From: Motiliproteus sp036961355 | GTDB taxonomy: Bacteria; Pseudomonadota; Gammaproteobacteria; Pseudomonadales; Balneatricaceae | Direction of reading: 5' to 3' | Length of the DNA: 64,000 nt | NCBI GenBank assembly: GCA_036961355.1 | Contig: JBALVL010000017.1 | Location: 1 to 64,000, forward strand | Shown: positions 9,328-18,412 of the stretch, piece by piece | Position numbering within the stretch: position 1 is the stretch's first letter | Layout of the letters: each line of letters begins with the position of its first letter | Notes under the pieces: model-generated | What the model saw: only the letters and a program-made list of their open reading frames with translations | What the model was told of the DNA's origin: nothing | The model's database searches: none | Made by a program: the position numbers and the translations under genes

Positions 9328-10101
9328 ATGAAACGCACCCTCGATAAAGCGACCTTGTATTGCCTGCTTTGTTTCTCACTGCACTTCGGCAATACAGCCT
9401 ATGCAGAGCCCCTCAAGCTAGTTGCCTTTCAATACCCACCTCTGGTTTACCAGCAAGATGGCGAAATCATCGGAGTCGCTGCTGAATTGGTGCGCGCTGT
9501 ATTCAATGAGCTCGGGGTGCAAATTGAGATCGAGATGCTGCCCTGGGCCCGATCACTGCAGTATCTCCAGAGCGGCCAGGCTGATGGAGTTTTCACCATC
9601 TTTAAGAACCCCCACCGGCAAACCTTTCTGCTTTATCCCGACGAACCTTTGATAGAGCAAACCATCAGTCTTTATACCTTCCGAGATAAACCGATAAATT
9701 TTTCAGGCAAGTTGTCAGATCTGGCACCTTATCGAATGGGTTTGACCCGTGCTGTGAGCTACGGCAAACGCTTTGACGCAGCGATAGAAGAGACTTTGAC
9801 CAACCTGACCGTCGTTAACGATGAGGAGGCCAAGTTTATGCTGCTGGCAAAAGGGCGGGTTGATGTCGTGGTGAGCAGTGTCGGTATTGCGGATTTCTAT
9901 ATCGATAAATTGCAGCTTGCTAACCGGATATCACGAGTTCCAACCGAGATACAGCGAGTGCCCAGCTATGTCGCTTTTGCTAAAACACCCGATAACCAGT
10001 TACGGGTTGAGCGATTCGAACAAGCGCTTAGGCAGCTCAAACTGTCCGGTCGCTATGATCAGATCGTTAATTCGGCAGCACTACCAAAGGTTGAACATTA
10101 A
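9328..10101 (+). CDS. Periplasmic solute-binding protein, family 3
   Basis: A 257-residue secreted protein with a signal peptide of about 26 residues (basic start, hydrophobic core, cleavage after YAEP). The mature part is an amino-acid-type periplasmic binding domain: LKLVAFQYPPLVY at the start, a GVAAELVRAVF segment, and MLPWARSLQYLQSGQADG, a pattern of family 3 proteins near PF00497. No permease or ATPase gene is adjacent, so it may be an orphan binder or a signalling accessory rather than part of a local importer. GGAG lies upstream of the ATG. The ligand is unknown. Confidence 0.85.
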   Translation: MKRTLDKATLYCLLCFSLHFGNTAYAEPLKLVAFQYPPLVYQQDGEIIGVAAELVRAVFNELGVQIEIEMLPWARSLQYLQSGQADGVFTIFKNPHRQTFLLYPDEPLIEQTISLYTFRDKPINFSGKLSDLAPYRMGLTRAVSYGKRFDAAIEETLTNLTVVNDEEAKFMLLAKGRVDVVVSSVGIADFYIDKLQLANRISRVPTEIQRVPSYVAFAKTPDNQLRVERFEQALRQLKLSGRYDQIVNSAALPKVEH

Positions 10102-10192
10102 CTATTTGTCCACACAGCGACAAACCGATTCTAGATTTCACCCAACCCCTTCGATGTAGCTGGCTATTGCAGTTTGACGATGGGGTATAGCT

Positions 10193-10205
10193 GGGGGGGG
10201 GGGGG
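10193..10205. repeat. Thirteen-G homopolymer
   Basis: An uninterrupted run of 13 G lies between the convergent genes ending at 10101 and 10321. It is outside any credible gene. Such tracts slip during replication and are often misread in sequencing. Confidence 0.9.
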
Positions 10206-10320
10206 TAAGACTTTTCTTGCTCGGTTGTTTGTGGCATTTGCCAAAGAGTAACGCCGGAGGGCGTTGTAGGTAGCAATGATCACAAGGCTTAAGGCAGAGC
10301 TTCTTGGTCGGTTTTCGCGC

Positions 10321-10596
10321 TTATTCCTTAGTCATCTCTTTAACAAACGACTTGGTATTGATCCAGATTTCCTGGCTTACCTCAACCGTTTTATCGACCC
10401 CAACCTCGGCTAAACAAACGCCCTTACTGGCTACACATTTGGTGCTGCAGGCAGCTTCGGCACCGTCATCATTCAGATGCTTAACCAAGCAGGTTTTTGA
10501 ACAGATCTGGTAATCCAGATCGCAGCTGGCGTGGGCTGTGAGCGGCACCAACAGAGCCAGACTCATAGTAATCAAGGCAATCATCGATCGAGACAA
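10321..10596 (-). CDS. Exported six-cysteine miniprotein
   Basis: A 91-residue protein with a clear signal peptide (MSRSMIALITMSLALLVPL, cleavage after AHA). The mature protein of about 68 residues has six cysteines in the mirror-symmetric spacing C-x6-C-x3-C-x13-C-x3-C-x6-C, close to its N-terminus, followed by a charged tail. Twin CxxxC motifs suggest a disulfide-linked helical hairpin in the periplasm. The family is not recognised. It is encoded downstream of the plsC-like gene with a 54-base gap and could share its transcript. Confidence 0.65.
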   Translation of the reverse strand: MSRSMIALITMSLALLVPLTAHASCDLDYQICSKTCLVKHLNDDGAEAACSTKCVASKGVCLAEVGVDKTVEVSQEIWINTKSFVKEMTKE

Positions 10597-10650
10597 GTTG
10601 AAACGCTCCTGTTTGTTGAAAGAATGTTCGCACCGTTCGAGCAGCTAGGC

Positions 10651-11421
10651 TCAGGGCTTGGCTTCAGGTTTAGATTCAGGCTTAGATTCAGCCTCAATCC
10701 CGGACTCAGCGGCGACCGAAACGTCCAGGCGCGCTTTCAACCAGCCGGTCGACTCCTGAAACACCTCATCGACCGTTTTTCCTTCGGTCATGATCGGTGC
10801 TCCGATCTCGACTCGAATCAACCCCGGCACCTTGGCAAATCGGCCTGATGGCCAGTGTTCACCGGCATTGTGGTACAACGGAACCACCGGCACCTTGGCA
10901 CTGCAGGCCAACATAGCACCGCCCTTAGTGAACTTGCCGACTTTTCCTGCGGCGATGCGGGTACCTTGCGGGAAGATCAACACCGGAATACCGCTGCCCA
11001 ACCGTTCTTTACCTTGTTTAAGTAGCTGTTTCATCGCCGCCGACGCCTTGCCCCGGTCGATCGCAATCGGTCGCAACTGTGCCAAGCCCCAACCAAAAAA
11101 GGGAATCTTTAACAGCTCACGCTTCAACACGGTACTCAGCGGGCGAATCAGCAGCTGCAGATAGATCGTCTCCCACTCGCTCTGATGATTGGCCAACAAC
11201 ACAAAAGCCTGATCTTTAGGCAGGTTCTCGCGGCCTACCACCTCGTAGCGAACACCACAGGTCAGTTGCAACCAGGCGATATAGAAGTAGTTAATCGAGC
11301 TAACCACCCGGAATCGAATTCGAAACGGCAGCCAACTGACAAACAACAGACAAAACAGCGAGTGCACCACGGTGGTGGATATCATCAGCAGATAAAAAAG
11401 GAAGGCCCGAATATAAGACAT
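10651..11421 (-). CDS. plsC: 1-acyl-sn-glycerol-3-phosphate acyltransferase (PlsC-like)
   Basis: An inner-membrane LPLAT-superfamily acyltransferase that would form phosphatidic acid from lysophosphatidic acid. The first 45 residues are hydrophobic (membrane anchor). Block I is NHQSEWE, so the usual HX4D reads HX4E; block III is FPQGTR, with Gln replacing the usual Glu of FPEGTR. The C-terminus is a low-complexity Glu/Lys/Pro/Ser tail. The frame can start at a TTG at 11430, but the ATG at 11421 is preferred. It lies 50 bases downstream of moaD on the same strand. Its two motif changes leave the exact activity open. Confidence 0.85.
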   Translation of the reverse strand: MSYIRAFLFYLLMISTTVVHSLFCLLFVSWLPFRIRFRVVSSINYFYIAWLQLTCGVRYEVVGRENLPKDQAFVLLANHQSEWETIYLQLLIRPLSTVLKRELLKIPFFGWGLAQLRPIAIDRGKASAAMKQLLKQGKERLGSGIPVLIFPQGTRIAAGKVGKFTKGGAMLACSAKVPVVPLYHNAGEHWPSGRFAKVPGLIRVEIGAPIMTEGKTVDEVFQESTGWLKARLDVSVAAESGIEAESKPESKPEAKP

Positions 11422-11478
11422 GAACTTCAAAATCCTTTGATGACGCCTCTGGCAGGCACAGCTTTAATTAGGGTTGTA

Positions 11479-11730
11479 TCAACCACCGGTTACCGGTGGG
11501 AAAAAAGCGACCTCGTCGCCGTCTCGGACCAACGCTACTGGCTTGCTCATCTGCTGATTGATCGCCACCAACACTTTATCGCCCTGTAATGCTTGATGCC
11601 AAACATCACCCTGCGCGGACAGCAGCTCGATCAGCTCGGCAACACTGAGAGACTCCTGCGGCAGTTCGAAAGATTGCTGCTCACAGCCCAGCCGTTCACG
11701 GATACTGGCCAAAAATACTAGCTGGATCAT
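11479..11730 (-). CDS. moaD: Molybdopterin synthase small subunit MoaD
   Basis: An 83-residue ubiquitin-fold sulfur carrier ending in the required Gly-Gly (PPVTGG), whose thiocarboxylate donates sulfur to precursor Z. Length and the C-terminal GDEVAFFPPVTGG are typical. The start codon overlaps the moaC stop by four bases (11727-11730), so translation is coupled. The large subunit gene moaE, its usual neighbour, is absent here; a plsC-like gene follows instead. Confidence 0.94.
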   Translation of the reverse strand: MIQLVFLASIRERLGCEQQSFELPQESLSVAELIELLSAQGDVWHQALQGDKVLVAINQQMSKPVALVRDGDEVAFFPPVTGG

Positions 11731-12227
11731 ACTTGATTATCCTCCACCTTCCAGTGACCACTTCGACCACCTGTTTTTTCCAGCAGGCGAACACCCTCGA
11801 TGGTCATCCCCTTATCGACCGCCTTACACATATCGTACAACGTCAATGCCGCCGCCGAGGCCGCCGTTAGGGCTTCCATTTCAACCCCGGTGCGGCCGTT
11901 GAGTTTACACAGTGTCTCAATTCGCACCCGCTGCCGCTCAGGCTCTGCAGCCAAATCTACCGTCACTTTGCTGAGCATCAGAGGGTGACACAACGGGATG
12001 ATATCCGAACAGCGCTTGGCCGCCTGAATACCGGCGATACGAGCCACCGCCAGCACATCACCCTTATTGTGGCGTCCCTCGGTAATCATCGCCAACGTTT
12101 CCGGTAACATACAGATATAGGCTTCAGCCCTGGCTTCACGGGTGGTGACAGCCTTTTCTGAGACATCGACCATATGGGCGTGTCCCTGCGAGTCGAGGTG
12201 GGTTAGCGGCTGATCAGATTGTGTCAT
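11727..12227 (-). CDS. moaC: Cyclic pyranopterin monophosphate synthase MoaC
   Basis: A 166-residue enzyme that turns the MoaA product into cyclic pyranopterin monophosphate, the second step of molybdenum cofactor synthesis. The family motifs are visible: HLDSQGHAHMVDVSEK at the start, AGIQAAKRCSDIIPLCHPL in the middle, and the KLNGRTGVEMEALTAAS and DMCKAVDKGM segments of the active site. Length is normal. AGGT precedes the ATG. It overlaps moaD; moaA is 1.4 kb upstream on the same strand with an acyltransferase gene between. Confidence 0.96.
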   Translation of the reverse strand: MTQSDQPLTHLDSQGHAHMVDVSEKAVTTREARAEAYICMLPETLAMITEGRHNKGDVLAVARIAGIQAAKRCSDIIPLCHPLMLSKVTVDLAAEPERQRVRIETLCKLNGRTGVEMEALTAASAAALTLYDMCKAVDKGMTIEGVRLLEKTGGRSGHWKVEDNQV

Positions 12228-12319
12228 GAGAGGCTACCTGCAGTGTTCTCTTGGATGGTCACCCGCCAAGTAATGGCTGGCAAATCCCAGTGGTTAATTT
12301 GTGTTATCAATCGCGGCCG

Positions 12320-13438
12320 TTAACCAAACTCATTCTTACTCTGAACAGGATTGGCGTATTGAGCAATAAACCAGGGGCGGTCTTTGGCGGCAACTTCGGC
12401 TAAACGACTCTGGAACCCCTCGCGTTTAGCCGCCGGAACCTGATCGACGCTTTGCTCGGCGGCGAGCAGATTCGAAGGGTGGAGGTGGTAATTTCCGATC
12501 ACCGCACGATCAATCGCTGCGGCTAACGCTTCAGCGTCGTCAAAGTCGGCGGTCAACGGTTCGCCAAAGGCGACATGGACATCTCCTTTAAAGCCCACGA
12601 TCCCTCTAACGATGCTTTCGATATCTTCAAACTGCGATTTCTGATAACTGCCTTCTGAATCCAACGATTGCAGTTCGGCAGCTTTCAGCGCATCACAAGG
12701 GTCATATTCGTAGGAGATCGATACCGGAACGATCCGCAACGTGCGCGCCAGTTCATTGAACGCGACACCCCGCTTCTTGAGGCTCATATTAAGCATTTTT
12801 AAGATCGCCGATTCGGTACGATCGTTGCCGTCTTTGGCACGGCCCTCTCGCTGTGCCAACCAGACCGACTCTCCGGTACTGATCGAGTGATCAATATAAC
12901 TCGATAGCTGCATTAACGCTTTCAACTTGCCACGCACACCGGTCGCCGAGCGATTGACTATAAAGCTCTTGTTGAGGCGCATCAGATCTGAAACGTAGGG
13001 TTTCTGGAGTAAGTTATCACCAATCGCGATCCGTACCGTTTTTATATCATTACTGTACAGTCCCCAGTTGACGAAAGCGGGATCCATTGCGATATCACGG
13101 TGGTTAGAGATGTACAGATAAGCGGCTTTAGGGTCGAGCCGCTCAATGCCTGAAAATGTCAATTTACTGGTGCTACGGTCGATCATCTTCTGCATATAGC
13201 CGGCGACGATGTCCTGCATCTTCGCCACGGTATCGACACCCGAGAGCTGCTTGTGCAACGCCTTTTTAACCAGCGGTTCGATAATGAATGGCAGCCAGCG
13301 GCTCAGTCGGGGGAATCGAAATTTTGCCAGCGCTGAAAACAGTTCAGAGGTTGCCAACAAACGGGCTACGACATCGCTGACCTCATCATCATAATACGGA
13401 CGAATTTCATCAAACTGGTGCGGATCTATAGTACTCAT
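12320..13438 (-). CDS. LPLAT-family acyltransferase, uncertain substrate
   Basis: A 372-residue acyltransferase-like protein. The acceptor motif reads YISNHRDIAMDPAF near residue 111; the histidine is followed by RDIAMD, a spacing that differs from the plain HX4D of PlsC but is seen in a PlsB/PlsC-related subfamily. A later WLAQREGRAKDG segment replaces block III (FPEGT). A membrane-surface role in glycerolipid synthesis is likely, but the substrate is unknown. It is transcribed with the moa genes (92 bases from moaC). No signal peptide or clear membrane helices are seen. Confidence 0.75.
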   Translation of the reverse strand: MSTIDPHQFDEIRPYYDDEVSDVVARLLATSELFSALAKFRFPRLSRWLPFIIEPLVKKALHKQLSGVDTVAKMQDIVAGYMQKMIDRSTSKLTFSGIERLDPKAAYLYISNHRDIAMDPAFVNWGLYSNDIKTVRIAIGDNLLQKPYVSDLMRLNKSFIVNRSATGVRGKLKALMQLSSYIDHSISTGESVWLAQREGRAKDGNDRTESAILKMLNMSLKKRGVAFNELARTLRIVPVSISYEYDPCDALKAAELQSLDSEGSYQKSQFEDIESIVRGIVGFKGDVHVAFGEPLTADFDDAEALAAAIDRAVIGNYHLHPSNLLAAEQSVDQVPAAKREGFQSRLAEVAAKDRPWFIAQYANPVQSKNEFG

Positions 13439-13596
13439 GCAGCCTAGCGGCTCCCTTCAACATCTTTTAACACCCCGCCCCGAAGGCAACGGAAACAAAC
13501 AAAGCCCCATATTCTACCCGCAATTACGACAAAAGGCAGCGAACAACCACACTGTTGTATTTGGTTGGCCAGAGAGGTAAAGAGCAAAGGGGGAGG

Positions 13597-14592
13597 TCAG
13601 CCGCCGGTCATATTCATAAAGCGCAGAATCTGGGGCTCAGCTTCCAGGTCAAATTCATGTTTTTCCGGCTTGAGATCCATAGCATCGATTATCGCCTGTT
13701 GCAGTTTCTGCGGTGAATAATCATCCGCTCGTAACACCTTCCGCAAGTCCAGAGAATGTTCGTTCCCCAGGCAAAGTAATAACCGACCCTCAACCGTCAG
13801 CCGCACCCGGTTGCACTCATCACAAAAATTATGGCTGTGCGGCGAAATAAAGCCCACCCGGGTTGATTCACCGACAACCTGATAATAACGTGACGGACCG
13901 GCAGTTTTGGTTGGTGATTCCTCCAGCGCATAGCGCTCGGTAATGATGTCGCGCACCTCTTCGCTAGAGCAATAGGTTTCGTGGCGCGAACGCTCGCCAA
14001 TATCACCCAGCGGCATCTCTTCGATAAAACTGATGTCCAGCTGCCGCTCGATCGCGTATTCGACCAGATCCAGCACCTCGCTGTCGTTGCGACCTTTCAA
14101 AATCACCGCGTTGAGCTTGAGCTGTTCAAAACCCGCACGACGCGCCGCTTCGATCCCTTCAAGCACCTGTTCGAGCTTACCGGTACGGGTCAACTCGCGA
14201 AACAGCTCGGGTTTTAGCGAATCAAGGCTGATATTGAGCCGCTTGACGCCTGCTTCGCTGATCTCAGCGGCCACCTTGTTCAATTGTGAACCGTTGGTGG
14301 TTATGACCAGTTCATCAAGCCCCTCCAGCGAGGCAAGTTGCTGGCAAAGGTGAACAATGCCACGCCGCACCAACGGCTCGCCGCCGGTCAAACGTATCTT
14401 CTTGACCCCAAGGGAAACAAAAGCCTGAGCCAGGAGCTCTATCTCTTCAAGGCTAAGTACCTCTGAACGAGGCAAAAAGGTCATCTCTTCGCTCATGCAG
14501 TAGACACAACGAAAATCACAACGATCCGTTACTGAGATACGGACATAATCAACAGTCCGTCCAAAGCGATCGGTAAGAGTTAAATCTGACAC
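13597..14592 (-). CDS. moaA: GTP 3',8-cyclase MoaA
   Basis: A radical-SAM enzyme that starts molybdenum cofactor synthesis from GTP. The N-terminal cluster motif is CDFRCVYC (CxxxCxxC). The second cluster motif CDECNRVRLTVEGRLLLC (CX2CX13C) lies in the C-terminal third, and the protein ends in the functional Gly-Gly (MNMTGG). The open frame begins at a TTG at 14619, but the GTG at 14592 gives the usual start SDLTLTDRFGR and a 331-residue protein. It is the first moa gene of the minus-strand set that continues with the acyltransferase, moaC and moaD. Confidence 0.96.
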   Translation of the reverse strand: MSDLTLTDRFGRTVDYVRISVTDRCDFRCVYCMSEEMTFLPRSEVLSLEEIELLAQAFVSLGVKKIRLTGGEPLVRRGIVHLCQQLASLEGLDELVITTNGSQLNKVAAEISEAGVKRLNISLDSLKPELFRELTRTGKLEQVLEGIEAARRAGFEQLKLNAVILKGRNDSEVLDLVEYAIERQLDISFIEEMPLGDIGERSRHETYCSSEEVRDIITERYALEESPTKTAGPSRYYQVVGESTRVGFISPHSHNFCDECNRVRLTVEGRLLLCLGNEHSLDLRKVLRADDYSPQKLQQAIIDAMDLKPEKHEFDLEAEPQILRFMNMTGG

Positions 14593-14798
14593 CACAACCC
14601 CCCGAGGGTAAACCAACAACAGCCCACTTGGCGAGCCACTAATAAATCAGCGCCAAGTTAAGGAAAGATTAAATTACCGCTAGTATACCTGAGTGGGACA
14701 CTAGGCTTTAAATGATTATTTAACAGCCGCAACAAGCCCTGCAGGTTTAAGGTTCACTCACTAAATGCCATCACCCGCCTTGATGAGAAGACAGCGGT

Positions 14799-15683
14799 CT
14801 AAGCAGTCCAGCTATAGTAGCTACGCACCACCTGCATCAAACCCGAGCGCCAAGTACGCTGGTGGATACCAAAATTGGCGAGGATTTTGTCACAATCGAG
14901 CCGGCTATTGCCCGGACGTGGGCGCATCGACAGCCGCGACTGTGATACCGCAATCAAGCGCTCCAGCGCTATATCTTCATACTGCCTTGCCGCAGCGACT
15001 ATCGCTTCGGCAAACCCAAACCAGCTAATACTCTCAGCGGCGCTATAGTGGTAGGTTCCCCAACAGGGGGCGCCACTATGAAGCTGTTTCATCATCGCCA
15101 AAATCACCCGTGCCAGGTCGGCCGCTGAGGTTGGCGCACCGAGTAACCCTTCGGCCACTTCAATCTCAACCTGATCGCGTGCTTGCTCAAGCAACTCTCG
15201 GACAAAACTGCTGCCGCGAGCGCTGAACAACCAACCGGTGCGGATAATAACATGCTGAGGCAACGCCAAGCGCACCAGCTCCTCTCCGCGCAGCTTACTC
15301 TTGGCGTAGGTACTGATCGGTCCGGTTTCTGTCTCTTCGGTATAAGGGCCCGCTGAGCGATCACTAAACACCTCTGCACAAGAGACATGCACCAAGGCGC
15401 AAGCGGCATCAGCACAGCATTCGGCCAGTATTGCCGCACCGCGGCTGTTAACGGTATACCCTGCCGAAGTCTCTTCCTTTGCCTGGATCACTGTCGCCGC
15501 GTTGACCACAAAATCCGGCCGGTACTGGTCGATGGCTGTCCGTACAGCGGCTCTGTCGAGGATATCGAGCTGTTCAGAATCTAGCGCCGTGACGCTAAAG
15601 CCCTCTTCGCGCGCCAGCGCTTCAAGTTCGTACCCCAGCTGACCCTGTGCACCGGCAATTAATATGGAGGGCAATTCAAACAA
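14799..15683 (-). CDS. dTDP-4-dehydrorhamnose reductase-like (RmlD/RfbD) protein
   Basis: A 294-residue extended SDR. The NAD(P) motif GAQGQLG lies at residues 11-17, NAATVIQ and the VSCAEVFSD segment follow, and the active-site YAKSK (YxxxK) is near residue 126. RmlD makes dTDP-rhamnose, but no rmlA, rmlB or rmlC is nearby and some family members serve in other roles (methionine adenosyltransferase-like). The only well placed start is a TTG at 15683, seven bases after AGGA; the nearer ATG is out of frame. It is monocistronic. Confidence 0.78.
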   Translation of the reverse strand: MFELPSILIAGAQGQLGYELEALAREEGFSVTALDSEQLDILDRAAVRTAIDQYRPDFVVNAATVIQAKEETSAGYTVNSRGAAILAECCADAACALVHVSCAEVFSDRSAGPYTEETETGPISTYAKSKLRGEELVRLALPQHVIIRTGWLFSARGSSFVRELLEQARDQVEIEVAEGLLGAPTSAADLARVILAMMKQLHSGAPCWGTYHYSAAESISWFGFAEAIVAAARQYEDIALERLIAVSQSRLSMRPRPGNSRLDCDKILANFGIHQRTWRSGLMQVVRSYYSWTA

Positions 15684-16736
15684 CAGTCATTCCTCTGGCT
15701 AACTTGGTTTCATCACTCAATCCCATCGTATTAATCAATCTCAACAACCGACCGAGGGCTGGTCATTATGGACGCCGCATCAAGGCGAATCCAGCCTGAT
15801 AGACCGGTAGTGGCACCGATATTGCGAGTTTCTTGGCTTAACCTTGGCACCATCAAATATTGCTGACGAGCTTAAAAAGGCTAAGCAGCGGCTTTAGTGT
15901 CTCGTCTGCAGCAGAAGGTTCGATCTAACCCGTTCTGCCATCACACACGGCAATGGATTCTCACACAAAACAAACCTGCCAATTTTACGCCCGAAACACC
16001 TTAAATATGAACCACGCCTAATCAAACCTTAAGCTTTTATTCGTCAATCCTTATATTAACAATCAAAAAAACTGCCTCATCATGAATTGGATTATTTCTG
16101 AGACAGAAAACTGTCCTAAACTCTATAATATTAAATACTTTCAACCAAACAGGACCATTAAAATAAACCACCGCAACGATAGCAGTAACTTACAGACTCG
16201 ATAAAACCCTAAAGACATTTAAGATCAAAATTTAAATCTGGAATAAAATATAAAGTTCTGCATCAATACTTTTTCTATTTCACAAACAACCTAGCCACTG
16301 CCCTCTACCGCTCGCTTGATTTACTCTGCCAGCATGGGTCAACCATCAATACTCTGCATATAGCGACCGATCACCAGACAAAATCTATGCCAATAAAAGC
16401 CCATATCCACTGGCCAGCAGGCCAATAAAGCGATTGGCAGCCTCAAACAATCAGAGTTATGACTATTTTCATATGATAGCCAATTAAAGCCTCAACAAAA
16501 AATCACTGAGCAATAAAATATTACGCATACGGCATTACTCATCCCCACAGTCAGGAACTGTGCAAGTTCACAAAAAACACAATCAATCTATGGACATTAC
16601 GACAATGTTAATAAAAAACATATCAGGCAATATCTGTCGAAGCTTCTCATGCGATTTATTTAATTCTCATTTCTTAGCGAACTTAAATAAGCATTAGAAT
16701 TTTAATGAATACTGATCAACAAGGTGAAAAATAAAA
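15684..16736. other. Long AT-rich intergenic region before the porin
   Basis: About 1050 bases with no credible frame on either strand. The porin-proximal 700 bases are strongly AT-rich with many A runs, as found upstream of heavily regulated outer-membrane porins. No tRNA, hairpin terminator or repeat was recognised. A small RNA cannot be excluded. Confidence 0.5.
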
Positions 16737-17708
16737 ATGCATATGAAAAAAACATTAGTAACACTAATTGCCGCCTGTACAGCTACATCCGCTGGGACTG
16801 CCCTGGCTGAAGTTGGCCCTTTTAACATTTACGGTCAAGTCGAAGCTCGTACCGTTGATCGCGATGACACCGACCTTGATAGTTTCCTCGACGCCGCTCG
16901 ACTGGGTGTGAAGCAGAGTGTTCAGCTGGATAAGTTTGATGATCTGCAGGTTCGCTACCAGATCGAATTCGACCTGCCCACCAACAGCACGGGTACCGAC
17001 TCCAGAGATGTAGATGAGGTTGGTGTACGTAAAGCGCAGATCAACCTGATCGGTAATTTTGGTGAGGTGATCATTGGCCGCCAAAACCACCTGATGGCAC
17101 AAGCGAAAAAAATCGACCAATTCAAGAACGACTCCGGTGCCTTTGTGATGGGTCCGGATCGGATCGGCAACGCCCTCAGTTATGTCACCCCCTCTTTCGG
17201 TCCGGTTAACGGCTTCGTCCAGGTAATCAGCGACGTTAATGCCGATCAAACAACCGCCACTGATGATGCCGATGCCACGACCTTGGGGCTTAGCGTAGTG
17301 GGCGAGATGTACGATGTGCAAGCGTCTTACTACGACGTCAGTGAAGACTTCGATACCGATAAAGTTGAGCTGGCCTCGGTCGGCGGTTCTGTCAGCCTAG
17401 ACAACCTAGGCCTCTTTGCCACCTACCAATCTGAAGATTTCTCAAATGTCGATATGTTCGGCATTGGCGCTTCCTACCAGCTTAACGATACGACGCTGAA
17501 GATCGGTTACAGCGCCACCGACAACGATAACTTTAACGGTGTCCTTAAAGAAGGAAGCTACGTTCAGCTGCTGGCCGATTACGATCTCGGTGAAGGTGTC
17601 TCAGCGTTTGCCCAGTATATCGAGTACGACACTGACGCAGAAACCACTCTGGATAAGGGCGACGCTCTCTCTGTTGGTATTAAGTATGTCTTTGGCACTG
17701 AAATCTAA
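16737..17708 (+). CDS. Outer-membrane porin (Gram-negative porin family)
   Basis: A 323-residue outer-membrane barrel protein. A signal peptide of about 24 residues (MKKTLVTLIAACTATSAG, cleavage after ALA) precedes alternating hydrophobic strands that begin GPFNIYGQVEAR and end in the conserved terminal strand SVGIKYVFGTEI. It contains many Asp and Asn in turns, as in general diffusion porins of the Porin_4 type. Both ATG codons (16737 and 16743) are usable; AAGGTG favours the first. It follows a 1-kb AT-rich control region. Pore selectivity cannot be read. Confidence 0.88.
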   Translation: MHMKKTLVTLIAACTATSAGTALAEVGPFNIYGQVEARTVDRDDTDLDSFLDAARLGVKQSVQLDKFDDLQVRYQIEFDLPTNSTGTDSRDVDEVGVRKAQINLIGNFGEVIIGRQNHLMAQAKKIDQFKNDSGAFVMGPDRIGNALSYVTPSFGPVNGFVQVISDVNADQTTATDDADATTLGLSVVGEMYDVQASYYDVSEDFDTDKVELASVGGSVSLDNLGLFATYQSEDFSNVDMFGIGASYQLNDTTLKIGYSATDNDNFNGVLKEGSYVQLLADYDLGEGVSAFAQYIEYDTDAETTLDKGDALSVGIKYVFGTEI

Positions 17709-17718
17709 CTGCCTATTC

Positions 17719-17738
17719 GAGCCGCCGGTCGGTGGCTC
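17719..17738 (+). terminator. Weak stem-loop after the porin
   Basis: GAGCCGCC can pair with GGTGGCTC (one wobble pair) about ten bases past the porin stop. No long T-run follows, so terminator function is uncertain. Confidence 0.3.
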
Positions 17739-17970
17739 TACCGCTTCCCCTCGTCGCTATGAGGGCCCAAGCACCCTTTGCGGCAGCGTCATGGATCGAC
17801 CGACTCGGCTCGGATTTTTGTCTCCCCCTTCGACAAAAAGACTGGCCGTGTTTTCTATCCGACGCACTTGCTAAACCATTCAAGAAAAGATTAGACGTAA
17901 TACGGAGCACTCTCGATCAATGCTATGGCCGCTCACCCTAACCGAATATTGACGACGGAGTGGTGAAGGA

Positions 17971-18241
17971 ATGGAACAGCTTGCGATCGTTTTTACCGGT
18001 GTGATTACCTTCTGGCTAAGCCAGAATAAGTGCCCGAAGCGGCGCCGTTATGCCTGCCTTTGGTATTGCCGGGCAACCATTTTGGTTTTACAGCGCTTGG
18101 TTAGCCGAGCAATGGGACATCCTGTTTCTGTGTTCATTTTACGCCTGGGCTTGGTTCAAAGGCGTACGTCTCTACTGGCTCAACAAGCCCAAAATACAAT
18201 CCAGAACACAACTCAAAACCAGTCCTAAGCGAACGATATGA
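17971..18241 (+). pseudogene. Frameshifted small membrane protein
   Basis: Two overlapping frames together make one small two-segment protein. The first frame, starting at 17971, gives MEQLAIVFTGVITFWLSQ then KRRRYAC. The downstream frame gives FGIAGQPFWFYSAWLAEQW and a second hydrophobic stretch ending in GVRLYWLNKPK, stop at 18241. They would join with one base skipped near 18056-18060 (TGCCTTTGG). This order (helix, basic RRYAC, FG-GQPFWFY) is that of a recurrent small protein found in phages and bacteria; this is recall, not a search. It may be a sequencing indel, a real null mutation, or a prfB-like +1 shift on CTTT. Confidence 0.55.
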
Positions 18242-18412
18242 GCCTGACGTAAAAGGGATAACCGAGCACTTGTAAGCAGTGCCTCCAGCTAACCCGCCAA
18301 TGCGCGCTGTAGTGGCAATCGCCGAAACCGGCAATCCATCATCACTTGATGGGGCACCAAACGGTTAGGTTAATGCAAAGAGTGGCAACGAAAGCAGCAC
18401 CTTGCTGACGGA

